Origin: Oscillospiraceae bacterium
Lineage (GTDB): Bacteria; Bacillota; Clostridia; Oscillospirales; Ruminococcaceae
Reading direction: 5' to 3'
NCBI GenBank assembly: GCA_015067375.1
Contig: SVMQ01000017.1
Location: 1 to 17,794, forward strand
Length of the DNA: 17,794 nucleotides
The notes beneath the pieces were generated by a model. That model did no database searches and was not told the origin of the DNA. It saw nothing but the letters and a program-made list of their open reading frames with translations. A program made the position numbers and the translations under genes. Below are positions 7,918-13,833 of this stretch, one piece after another; within the stretch, counting starts at the first letter, position 1, and the number at the start of each line of letters is the position of its first letter.

Positions 7918-8550
7918 TCAGCCCTCGCTGCTGATGCTGTTGAATATGGGACGAAGCCTTTTGTACAGCGGCACGGATATTGCCACCGCGGTAAGTCCCT
8001 TGACGAATGTAAACGGCACATTGAATATCACAAGGCACTCAAGCAGACTGTCTACGCTTGGCAGGATAGCCTGATATGCGCCGATGATACCCTCAAGCGG
8101 CATAAATTTCGTATACACGGGGTACACGATAAAGTAGTTGCTTGCAATGCTCACCAGAGCCATGAGAAGTGCGCCGCAAATGCCGCCTGTGATGACCCAG
8201 CCGTACTTGTGGGTCTTTCTTGCGACAAGTCCTGCAGGCAACACAAGGCACGAACTGAGAATGAAGTTTGAAAGCTCGCCCACGCCGCCTGTTGAGGTAG
8301 TAAACAGACCCTCCAGATTCTTGATAAGGCACACCGCCACGCCCGAAACAGGCCCCATCGTCAGAGATGCCAGCACTGCAGGCATATCCGAAAAATCAAA
8401 GCTGATAAAGCTTGGCATCAAGGGGATGTTGAAGCTTGTAAGCTCCGACAGAATGATCGACAGTGCTGCCATCAGCGCGGTGAATACCATGCGTCTGAGG
8501 TCGGGTCGTCTTGCTGAGCTGGTCTTGTTTGCTGTTGTTGTGTTGTTCAT
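7918..8550 (-). CDS. ribU: Riboflavin-type ECF transporter substrate-binding (S) component
   Basis: A 210-residue membrane protein with about six transmembrane segments, the size of an ECF S component. The N-terminal helix region RRMVFTALMAALSIILSE fits the S-component helix that contacts the EcfT subunit. It also has MPSFISFDFSDMPAVLASLTMGPVSG, and the PSF.SFDFSD-type stretch with nearby GP is common in RibU and related S proteins. An RFN element directly upstream makes riboflavin or FMN precursors the likely substrate; the energising EcfA/A'/T module is not in the window. GGAGGAAAC before the ATG at 8550 gives an ideal ribosome site. Upstream in-frame starts up to 8670 lie inside the riboswitch and terminator and are rejected. 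Confidence 0.9.
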   Translation of the reverse strand: MNNTTTANKTSSARRPDLRRMVFTALMAALSIILSELTSFNIPLMPSFISFDFSDMPAVLASLTMGPVSGVAVCLIKNLEGLFTTSTGGVGELSNFILSSCLVLPAGLVARKTHKYGWVITGGICGALLMALVSIASNYFIVYPVYTKFMPLEGIIGAYQAILPSVDSLLECLVIFNVPFTFVKGLTAVAISVPLYKRLRPIFNSISSEG

Positions 8551-8588
8551 GTTTCCTCCAATTCTTTCGGGAAAACTGAAAACAGAAA

Positions 8589-8622
8589 GCCCCGACACAA
8601 GACAGATATCCTGTATCGGGGC
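8589..8622 (-). terminator. Riboswitch-controlled intrinsic terminator
   Basis: On the - strand a 14-bp stem (two G-U pairs) joins GCCCCGATACAGGA to TCTTGTGTCGGGGC around the loop TATCTG, and is followed by TTTCTGTTTTCAGTTTT. It sits 37 bases after the RFN element and 38 bases before the ribU start. This is the expected expression platform: FMN binding should favour terminator formation and stop ribU expression. The antiterminator pairing was not resolved by eye. Confidence 0.85.
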
Positions 8623-8659
8623 GCAAATATGTTCTCTGTAAGATATGCACATTTGTTCT

Positions 8660-8766
8660 GATTCTTTCATCCGGACTATACCGTCGGTATGGGAATCTCA
8701 CCCATTCAACCCCAAAAGGCTCGCGGACTTTTACCGCCGGTGGGGAATCTCACCCCGCCCCGAATC
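8660..8766 (-). promoter_or_regulatory. FMN riboswitch (RFN element)
   Basis: The - strand carries the conserved RFN core in order: closing stem GATTC/GAATC (8762-8766 with 8660-8664), CGGGGCGGGGTGAGATTCCC, ACCGGCGGT, AGTCCGCGAGC, a second GGGTGAGATTCCC arm, ATACCGACGGT and AGTCCGGATGAAAG. Both GTGAGATTCCC arms and the CCGGCGGT/CCGAC joining segments are present, so the aptamer looks intact. It lies upstream of ribU and controls ribU and the DUF5662 gene. This is a well-established family and the match is very strong. Confidence 0.97.
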
Positions 8767-8969
8767 TTCTTTGTGTTCATCGTTTCATTTCGCTTGCATC
8801 ATTCTTTTTTGTCAAATCATCGCATACTGCGTTAAAGCTCCTTGACGGGCACAAAGCCCGCCTGCGTCGCTTTGCCTTGTCTGCGAAGATTTTTCTAAAA
8901 AAGCCTGACGCGATCTCAATGAACCGCTGTCCACTACTTGCGAATAAATTATTATGACATTGCTGCCAC
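8767..8969 (-). other. Unassigned ~200-nt leader RNA between promoter and FMN riboswitch
   Basis: The stretch 8551-9008 has no gene. It contains the terminator, the RFN element, this leader and a promoter. The predicted transcript begins near 8969 and runs about 200 nt before the aptamer, much longer than needed. Visible structure: a hairpin with GCGGGC/GCCCGT around TTTGT, enclosed by AAAGC/GCTTT (about 8831-8867), and a possible GAC-GCG stem (8907-8912 with 8925-8931) followed by a TTTTTT run on the - strand (8897-8902), which could end a short RNA. There is no ORF with a ribosome site. It could be a leader domain, a small RNA, or a dispersed intergenic repeat; I cannot decide. Confidence 0.4.
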
Positions 8970-8975
8970 TGCTAC

Positions 8976-9004
8976 ATTATATACCTATATTACGATTTTG
9001 TCAA
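8976..9004 (-). promoter_or_regulatory. Perfect-consensus sigma-A promoter for the riboswitch transcript
   Basis: On the - strand TTGACA (8999-9004), a 17-base spacer and TATAAT (8976-8981) match the housekeeping consensus at all 12 positions. The -35 box begins only 4 bases after the yicC stop codon, with no terminator between, so yicC read-through could also enter the riboswitch leader. Confidence 0.92.
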
Positions 9005-9008
9005 TAGC

Positions 9009-9887
9009 TTACTCGATATTCTGTATCTGTTCGCGTATCTTTTCGATCTCGCTCTTCTGATCGACTACTATCTTTGTTACCTCGATGTCCTGTACCTTGC
9101 TGCCGATGGTGTTTGTTTCGCGGTTCATCTCCTGCACGAGGAAGTCGAGCTTTCTGCCTATCGCTTCGCTGCCATTGAGCATGGTGCGGAACTGCTGCAA
9201 ATGCGAGCGCAGGCGCACTGTTTCCTCGTCAACAGCGGTCTTTTCGGAGAAGATGCCTGCTTCAAGCAGGATGCGGCCCTCGTCTATGTTCGAGTTGTTC
9301 AGCACCTCGCACATCTTGTCGAACAGCCTTTTGCGGTATTCCTCCACGATGAGCGGAGAGCGCTGCTCAACGATAGCTACCCAGCCCTCGATGGTATCAA
9401 GGCGCGAGAGGATATCCGCCTTCATGCGCTCGCCCTCAGCCTCGCGCATAGCGATGAACTTTGTCAGCGCCTGCTCTGCAACGGACTTTACGTCTGCCCA
9501 TATCTGCTCCTCGTCGGCTTCCTCCTTGACAACGGTAAACGCATCGGGGATGCGCATAACGTGCGACAGCGACAGGTCGTCGTTAAGACTGAACTCGTCC
9601 TTTACAGAGCGCAGCGCGTCTATGTAATCGCGCACTATCTCGCGGTTGATGGATATCTTTTCGTCCTTGGTTTCGGTGTTGTAGACAAGCACGCTCACCT
9701 CTACCTTGCCACGGCTTATCTTACCGTTGAGCAGGGTCTTGAGCTTCTCCTCAAGGAAGCCCAGACTGCGCGGAATACGGCAGCCAAATTCGTAATAGCG
9801 GTGGTTTACGGCGCGTATCTCAACTGTGATATCGCGGCCGTTGAGTATCTCGTGACCTCTGCCGAAGCCTGTCATGCTCTTTATCAT
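9009..9887 (-). CDS. yicC: YicC/YloC family endoribonuclease
   Basis: A 292-residue protein with both family ends intact: the N-terminal MIKSMTGFGRG and the EIRAVNHRYYE strand, and the C-terminal DUF1732 block with ETNTIGSKVQDIE and the closing EIEKIREQIQNIE. YicC proteins are endoribonucleases acting in the cytoplasm; E. coli YicC affects small-RNA decay. An AAAGGA at 9898-9903 precedes the ATG by 10 bases. It is the last gene of a three-gene unit, 18 bases after the GH16 stop. In many Firmicutes yloC lies before gmk and rpoZ, but those genes are not here. Confidence 0.94.
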   Translation of the reverse strand: MIKSMTGFGRGHEILNGRDITVEIRAVNHRYYEFGCRIPRSLGFLEEKLKTLLNGKISRGKVEVSVLVYNTETKDEKISINREIVRDYIDALRSVKDEFSLNDDLSLSHVMRIPDAFTVVKEEADEEQIWADVKSVAEQALTKFIAMREAEGERMKADILSRLDTIEGWVAIVEQRSPLIVEEYRKRLFDKMCEVLNNSNIDEGRILLEAGIFSEKTAVDEETVRLRSHLQQFRTMLNGSEAIGRKLDFLVQEMNRETNTIGSKVQDIEVTKIVVDQKSEIEKIREQIQNIE

Positions 9888-9905
9888 ATCTGTGTAGTCC
9901 TTTCG

Positions 9906-10715
9906 TTAATCGTTAAGCTGATATACTCGTACATAATCTACTTTCATAGTATCGGGAAGCTGCTTTGGGTCAACGATGCAATCGTCAGTCCATTTCGTCC
10001 AGCTGCCCATCTCGGCGGTTATCTTCATATAGGATTCTGCTCTGCTCGTACCGCCTGCCGCTTCAGCCTTCGTGCGCCATGTTTCGGTGCCGTCTATGTA
10101 GAACACATATTCATCCCTCGTCCACAGGCAGGAGAATGTGTGATACTCCCCGTCGTAGACGTCGGCTTTTACCTGCACACCCTCGGCTTTGTGCGCCTCT
10201 CCGTAGCCGTCCCAGTTTAGCGTGTGCTGGATGATGCTCTGCTTGTAGTAAGCGGATTCGTAGATATCTATCTCAGTTCCGTCAAGACCGCCGCGCGTTT
10301 CACCGCCGACACTCTCGCTCATAAGCCAGAATGCCGTCCAGTAGCCTGGGACGCTGTTAACGGTGCAGCGTATCTCGAAATAGCCGAATTGCTGTTCAAA
10401 TATTCCCTTGCTGCGCACGCCGCCTGACAGATAGCGGTCGGTTTTCTCGTCGTAATCCATGCCGATGATTAGGTTTCCCTCGCCGTCAAGCCAGCTCATA
10501 CTGTCGTCCCAGTGGTCGTTGAGGTCTTGTCTTGGCCATTCGGGGCAGCGCTCCCATTTGGTGAGGTCGAGCTGTGTGCCGTCGAAGTTGTCCTCGAATG
10601 TCAGGGAAAGCTCTCTGCCGTCCACGACGATGCTCGTGTAGTCAGGCTGCGGCGGCTCGAGTGCGACAGCGTTAAGGCTCCGGAAAAGTACGAGAAGTAA
10701 AGCTGCTGCTTTCAT
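9906..10715 (-). CDS. Glycoside hydrolase family 16 (beta-glucanase-like), probably secreted
   Basis: A 269-residue single-domain GH16 protein. The catalytic motif EIDIYE is at 148-153, giving Glu148 as nucleophile, Asp150 as helper and Glu153 as acid/base. Other family features are LTFEDNFDGTQLDLTKWE near the N-terminus, SGGVRSKGIFEQQFGYFEIR, PGYWTAFWLM, the HTLNWDG strand and the final MKVDYVRVYQ strand. The N-terminus MKAAALLLVLFRSLNAVA looks like a signal peptide, though Arg12 interrupts the hydrophobic core. GH16 enzymes retain configuration and cut beta-1,3/1,4-glucans, xyloglucan or galactans; the substrate is not readable here. AAGGAG at 10721-10726 lies 5 bases before the ATG, 13 bases after the PLP-enzyme stop, so it is operonic. 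No dockerin or binding module is present. Confidence 0.92.
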   Translation of the reverse strand: MKAAALLLVLFRSLNAVALEPPQPDYTSIVVDGRELSLTFEDNFDGTQLDLTKWERCPEWPRQDLNDHWDDSMSWLDGEGNLIIGMDYDEKTDRYLSGGVRSKGIFEQQFGYFEIRCTVNSVPGYWTAFWLMSESVGGETRGGLDGTEIDIYESAYYKQSIIQHTLNWDGYGEAHKAEGVQVKADVYDGEYHTFSCLWTRDEYVFYIDGTETWRTKAEAAGGTSRAESYMKITAEMGSWTKWTDDCIVDPKQLPDTMKVDYVRVYQLND

Positions 10716-10728
10716 TGATGCTCCTTTG

Positions 10729-11979
10729 TCAGATAAGTCCCTTGTCCATCATTGACTGTGCCGCAAGCATGATGCCTGTCTTGCCTGTCGGGAATGTAAG
10801 GCCGCCCTGCAGCCATACTGCATACGGCTCTCTTAACGGTGCATCAGCGGAAAGCTCCACCGACGAACCCATGGTGAATGCGCCTGCCGCCATGATGACC
10901 TTGCTGTCGTAGCCCGGCATATCCCAAGGCTCGGGTGCAGCGAAACTATCAACAGGAGAACCTGCCTGAATGCCCTGACAGAAAGCGATGAGCTGCTGCT
11001 CGCCGCCTAATTTCAGCGCCGCGATTATGTCGGTGCGCTTTTCGTTGTACTTGGGAAAGCACTCACAGCCGAGTATCTCGAAAAGTGCGGTTGCGAAAAC
11101 GGAGGTCTTGAGTGCCGCGCACACTGCCTCGGGCGCATGGAAGATGCCGAGATACATTCCGCGAAGCTGGTCAAGGCTTGCGCCGACCTCCTTGCCTGTA
11201 CCCGGGGTGGTCAGCCTGTAGGCGCAAAGCTCTACCGCTCTTGCGTTGCCTGCTATGTAGCCGCCTGTTTCTGCGATGCCGCCGCCGAGATTTTTGATAA
11301 GGCTGCCGATGATAAGGTCTGCGCCCACCGCGAGCGGCTCACGCTCCTCGACAAGCTCGCCATAGCAGTTGTCCACCATGACGATGCAGTCCTTGTTCAC
11401 GCTGCGCACTGCCTCTATCATCTCACCGATGATATCTATCGTGAATGACGGGCGGAGTGAATATCCCCTTGAGCGTTGTATATAGGCCACCTTGCAGCCT
11501 GCTGCCTTTGCGCGGATACCGTCAAGGTCGGGCATACCGTCAGGAAGCAGGTCTACCTGCGCGTATTTTACTCCAAAATCTTTGAGCGAGCCGATGTCGT
11601 CGCCGTTTATAACGCCCTGAATGGTATCATAAGGCTCGCCTGTTATCGAAAGCAGCGTATCTCCGCCGCGGAGTATTCCGAACAATGCCGTTGTGATGGC
11701 GTGAGTGCCGTTTACGAAATTGTGGCGCACCAGCGCGTCCTCAGCGCCGAGTATCTGTGCAAACACTGCGTCGAGCTTGTCACGGCCGTCGTCGCCGTAG
11801 CCGTAGCCGTTTGTACCTTTCATGTGGATGTCGCTGATGCGGTTGTCGATGAATGCCTTGAGCACCTTCTGTCCGTTTAGCTCTGCGAGCCTGTCAAGCT
11901 CTGCAAACGGCTCCCTGCAAAGCTGCATCGCCTTTTCCGCTGCCTCGGTGAGGCGCGGTGAAAACTCAAAAACTGCCAT
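10729..11979 (-). CDS. Methionine gamma-lyase family PLP enzyme (aluminium-resistance protein family)
   Basis: A 416-residue cytoplasmic fold-type I PLP enzyme. The likely Schiff-base Lys229 is in GSLIKNLGGGIAETGGYIAG, and Asp203 in MVDNCYGELVE would bind the pyridine nitrogen. The N-terminal NQ-rich region has KGTNGYGYGDDGRDKLDAVF, characteristic of the family annotated as methionine gamma-lyase family or aluminium-resistance protein, which is related to cystathionine beta/gamma-lyases. Its physiological substrate is uncertain, probably a sulfur amino acid. An AGGAT/GAGAGG ribosome site lies about 8 bases before the ATG. It heads the operon with the GH16 and yicC genes. Confidence 0.93.
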   Translation of the reverse strand: MAVFEFSPRLTEAAEKAMQLCREPFAELDRLAELNGQKVLKAFIDNRISDIHMKGTNGYGYGDDGRDKLDAVFAQILGAEDALVRHNFVNGTHAITTALFGILRGGDTLLSITGEPYDTIQGVINGDDIGSLKDFGVKYAQVDLLPDGMPDLDGIRAKAAGCKVAYIQRSRGYSLRPSFTIDIIGEMIEAVRSVNKDCIVMVDNCYGELVEEREPLAVGADLIIGSLIKNLGGGIAETGGYIAGNARAVELCAYRLTTPGTGKEVGASLDQLRGMYLGIFHAPEAVCAALKTSVFATALFEILGCECFPKYNEKRTDIIAALKLGGEQQLIAFCQGIQAGSPVDSFAAPEPWDMPGYDSKVIMAAGAFTMGSSVELSADAPLREPYAVWLQGGLTFPTGKTGIMLAAQSMMDKGLI

Positions 11980-12029
11980 TTATTTATCCTCTCTTTTTTC
12001 GGACATAGTCCGCTGTTATTCCATATTAT

Positions 12030-12058
12030 ATAATACACTTTTTTTCAGCCCATGTCAA
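12030..12058 (-). promoter_or_regulatory. Sigma-A promoter of the PLP enzyme-GH16-yicC operon
   Basis: On the - strand TTGACA (12053-12058), 17 bases, then TATTAT (12030-12035); an overlapping TATAAT lies 5 bases further on but at a poor spacing. A 13-base CGGAC-TAT-GTCCG palindrome (12000-12012) lies in the leader between the promoter and the ribosome site and may be an operator or small hairpin. Confidence 0.75.
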
Positions 12059-12202
12059 CAGTTCCTGCAACTTCCGACTTTTTTTGCGGATAGTTTTCGC
12101 GCAACAGTAACCAAAATCACCATGCAGCATAATATGTACTATGAAACGGAAGCTTCAAAGGGAAGCGGAGGTTTCAGAATAATCTTCAAGGAGGACATCA
12201 TT

Positions 12203-12340
12203 ATGTCATGCTTCAACTTTGGTGGTAACAACTGCTGCTGGATCATCATCCTCATTCTCCTGTTCTGCGTATGCGGCAACAACGGCTCTGACAACGCTTG
12301 CGGTAACAACTGCGGCAACAGCTGCAACCCCTGCTGCTGA
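12203..12340 (+). CDS. 45-residue Cys-rich single-membrane-span miniprotein
   Basis: AAGGAGG at 12188-12194 sits 8 bases before the ATG, and the frame ends in TGA 22 bases before a terminator hairpin. The protein starts MSCFNFGGNNCC, has a hydrophobic span WIIILILLF (13-21), then a Gly/Asn/Cys tail ending CNPCC. Ten of 45 residues are Cys (3, 11, 12, 22, 24, 33, 37, 41, 44, 45). The overall plan, Gly-rich head, short membrane helix and Cys/Gly/Asn tail, recalls small spore or membrane proteins of the YjcZ kind in Firmicutes, but I do not recognise the family. No modification, export or immunity genes are adjacent. A clear sigma-A promoter was not found upstream (CATAAT at 12128-12133 has no good -35). 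Confidence 0.75.
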   Translation: MSCFNFGGNNCCWIIILILLFCVCGNNGSDNACGNNCGNSCNPCC

Positions 12341-12362
12341 TCCTATCTGTGCATAACAAGAG

Positions 12363-12382
12363 GCCTCCCCATACGGGGAGGC
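12363..12382. terminator. Hairpin between convergent miniprotein and SLOG genes
   Basis: An 8-bp GC-rich stem (GCCTCCCC at 12363-12370, GGGGAGGC at 12375-12382) with an ATAC loop lies between the stops of the two convergent genes at 12340 and 12392. T-tracts on both sides are weak (TTCGGTCT on +, CTCTTGTT on -), but stem strength and position support a shared terminator. Confidence 0.7.
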
Positions 12383-12391
12383 TTCGGTCTG

Positions 12392-12880
12392 TTACACAGG
12401 AGAGAGCGTGATGATCCTCCTGCCTGCTTTCGTGGCATGATCGACAGTATATTTTGTGCCGCCGCTCTTTCCGTCGTATACCGCGACAAGCACATCGCAT
12501 ATCTCTACAAGCGCCCTGTTACGGCGATGCATACAATCCTTTGAATATACAGGGCTGATGCAGATAGTTTTATCGCATTGACTGAGTATATCATGATAAC
12601 GCGCACGTTCGGCCTCGTTCCACCGTGCATCCTGATCGTGGCATGGGATCATTGCAGTAAGCTTTATATCGGAATATTTCTGCTTAAGCTTCAGCACAGC
12701 CTCCGCGCACCAGATATCCACGCCCAGCGCCATGCCCGAAAAAAATTCGCGCGCACCGCTTTCGGCAAGCTCGGACACAGTGCTTTCTATACGCTGCTTC
12801 AGCGCAATACACAAAGGATCGTCCTCCCCGAAAAATGGCAGCTTCGCAGGACGATAGCCTGTAAATGACACTCTGAACAT
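12392..12880 (-). CDS. SLOG-fold protein, DUF1273/YpsA-like
   Basis: A 162-residue cytoplasmic protein with the FTGYRP motif (6-11), FFSGMALGVDIWCAE (46-60), a central IPCHDQDARWNE segment, and a C-terminal DVLVAVYDGKSGGTKYTVDHA (129-149), the pattern of SLOG-superfamily Rossmann-like proteins related to YpsA and the DprA/LOG nucleotide-binding fold. The ligand is unknown for most members. GGAGGGG at 12885-12892 is correctly spaced from the ATG at 12880; the GTG at 12898 would overlap this site and is rejected. Its promoter is just upstream, and it is a single-gene unit. Confidence 0.88.
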   Translation of the reverse strand: MFRVSFTGYRPAKLPFFGEDDPLCIALKQRIESTVSELAESGAREFFSGMALGVDIWCAEAVLKLKQKYSDIKLTAMIPCHDQDARWNEAERARYHDILSQCDKTICISPVYSKDCMHRRNRALVEICDVLVAVYDGKSGGTKYTVDHATKAGRRIITLSPV

Positions 12881-12905
12881 ATCTTCCCCTCCGTTCACTC
12901 TGCTT

Positions 12906-12934
12906 ATTATATCATGAACAGAGATTTATTTCAA
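12906..12934 (-). promoter_or_regulatory. Sigma-A promoter of the SLOG gene
   Basis: On the - strand TTGAAA (12929-12934), 17 bases, TATAAT (12906-12911). Transcription would start near 12899, giving a leader of only about 19 bases that still contains the GGAGGGG ribosome site. Confidence 0.82.
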
Positions 12935-12975
12935 CACTTTTTTGATACACTTTATCAGAAAACGAAAAAATATGT

Positions 12976-12994
12976 ACGGCAGATGATCTGCCGT
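12976..12994 (-). terminator. Terminator after the Asn/Gln-rich miniprotein
   Basis: ACGGCAG (12976-12982) pairs with CTGCCGT (12988-12994) around a 5-base loop, and on the - strand ACATATTTTTTCG follows. It starts 4 bases after the miniprotein stop, so the tiny gene has its own termination site, which supports it being real. Confidence 0.75.
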
Positions 12995-12998
12995 TTTA

Positions 12999-13097
12999 TC
13001 AGCCCTTGTTGTTATTGTTGTTCTGCTTGTTCTGATTATTCTGGCTGTTCTGCTTGTTCTGGTTATTCTGCTGATTCTGTTCGTTACGGTTAGACAT
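12999..13097 (-). CDS. 32-residue Asn/Gln-rich miniprotein
   Basis: A short frame with a perfect GGAGG (13106-13110) 8 bases before the ATG and a terminator right after the TGA. It begins MSNRNEQNQQNNQNKQN and ends NNNNNKG; apart from three Lys, one Arg, one Glu and a few Ser/Gly, it is all Asn and Gln, with a recurring QNKQN pattern. It would be hydrophilic, basic and disordered. Very short Asn/Gln-rich proteins with this look are found in spore-forming Clostridia and some resemble minor small acid-soluble spore proteins, but that link is a guess. The leader has a palindrome, ACGGC-ATA-GCCGT (13124-13136). No convincing promoter was found. Confidence 0.75.
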   Translation of the reverse strand: MSNRNEQNQQNNQNKQNSQNNQNKQNNNNNKG

Positions 13098-13186
13098 TTC
13101 AATATCCTCCAGTGTATTTATTCACGGCTATGCCGTAACAATATTTTGTTCTGCAGCCCGCATTTTATACATTCAAAAATATAAAG

Positions 13187-13215
13187 TTGCACTAAAGCGA
13201 TATATGTGCTAAAAT
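13187..13215 (+). promoter_or_regulatory. Extended -10 promoter for the unknown 167-residue protein
   Basis: TTGCAC (13187-13192), a 17-base spacer and TAAAAT (13210-13215) preceded by TGC, an extended -10. The -35 box is weak, so the TG motif is probably important. The start point would be near 13222, about 19 bases before the ATG. Confidence 0.55.
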
Positions 13216-13240
13216 ACTATTACAAAGTGAGGTGTATTTT

Positions 13241-13744
13241 ATGGATATCTTTTTTGAAATGACAGTATCCGCTGACCTGCGCACAGTCGAAATAGTATAC
13301 AAGGACATAGCATATCATCTCTTCTACGATCAGTATATGGGTGAATATTACGGAAGAAACGCCGATGACAACACTCGGTTTTGTATTGGCAGATACGAAT
13401 ACAGAAACGCCCCCGATAATTGGAATCCTCTCCCGAATGAGCAGGATTTCAAGAACGGCTTCATAACCGACAGGCTGCACGATGAGGCAAGCGAGCTTGC
13501 GAAAAAACTGAACATCACCGCGCTGAAGCTTGCGCCTGTATACAACGCTGAGGACGGCAAGCCCTTCCGTTACGGCGATCACTACACTGACAGCATCCCC
13601 GATATGTGGAGCGTGTATTACCGTGACGGAAAGTACTTCTATATCGATGCCTACAAAAGCGACGCGCTGCGCATAAAGCTGGAACTCGACAGCGAGGAAG
13701 AGCTTTGGAAAAGAGCCGCCGAGGAGCTGCTGAAAACAAAATAA
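13241..13744 (+). CDS. Hypothetical protein of 167 residues
   Basis: I do not recognise this protein. It starts MDIFFEMTVSADLRTVEIVY and has no signal peptide or membrane span. It is rich in Tyr, Asp and Glu, with an alternating beta-like first third, a NWNPLPNEQDFKNGF segment, a YGDHYTD/WSVYYRDGKYFYIDAY stretch and a charged C-terminal helix (SEEELWKRAAEELL). GAGGTG ending at 13234 is 6 bases before the ATG at 13241; an in-frame GTG at 13232 lies inside that ribosome site and is rejected. It is transcribed alone, just upstream of purD, with a promoter of the same type. It could be an orphan immunity-like or stress protein, but nothing supports a function. Confidence 0.75.
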   Translation: MDIFFEMTVSADLRTVEIVYKDIAYHLFYDQYMGEYYGRNADDNTRFCIGRYEYRNAPDNWNPLPNEQDFKNGFITDRLHDEASELAKKLNITALKLAPVYNAEDGKPFRYGDHYTDSIPDMWSVYYRDGKYFYIDAYKSDALRIKLELDSEEELWKRAAEELLKTK

Positions 13745-13766
13745 CCGTAAAGATCCCGTTTACATA

Positions 13767-13795
13767 TTGCAATTAACAGCAAATTATGCTAAAAT
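13767..13795 (+). promoter_or_regulatory. Promoter of purD
   Basis: TTGCAA (13767-13772), 17 bases, then TGC-TAAAAT (-10 at 13790-13795, extended -10). A second TATAAT at 13803-13808 has no -35 at the right distance. The leader is about 32 bases, with no purine riboswitch. Confidence 0.6.
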
Positions 13796-13833
13796 ATATA
13801 TGTATAATTTTGCACCGAAAGGAACTTTTATTT

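Noticed and set aside
8551..8670. Upstream extension of ribU to 8670
   Set aside because: It would translate through the terminator and into the end of the riboswitch; the ATG at 8550 has an ideal ribosome site and starts a normal ECF S component.
8787..8815. Second promoter close to the RFN element
   Set aside because: An exact TTGACA is present at 8810-8815 on the - strand, but the -10 position reads CGAAAT, matching only three consensus bases.
8645..8845. 66-codon + strand frame across the FMN riboswitch
   Set aside because: It is the complement of the RFN aptamer and leader and has no ribosome site.
8767..8969. 6S RNA, SRP RNA or RNase P RNA in the long leader
   Set aside because: None of the conserved cores I know for these RNAs is visible and the ends do not form a closing stem; kept only as an unassigned leader.
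12105..12134. Sporulation sigma-G or sigma-E promoter for the Cys-rich gene
   Set aside because: CATAATA resembles a -10 for such factors, but no matching -35 element is found at the right distance.
12203..12340. Cys-rich miniprotein as a lanthipeptide or other bacteriocin precursor
   Set aside because: No modification enzyme, protease, transporter or leader motif is near, and a membrane span takes up the centre of the protein.
12881..12898. GTG start for the SLOG gene
   Set aside because: The GGAGGGG ribosome site lies inside this segment and fits the ATG at 12880.
13786..13833. Upstream ATG for purD
   Set aside because: It lies within the promoter spacer; the conserved PurD N-terminus starts at 13834 with a ribosome site.
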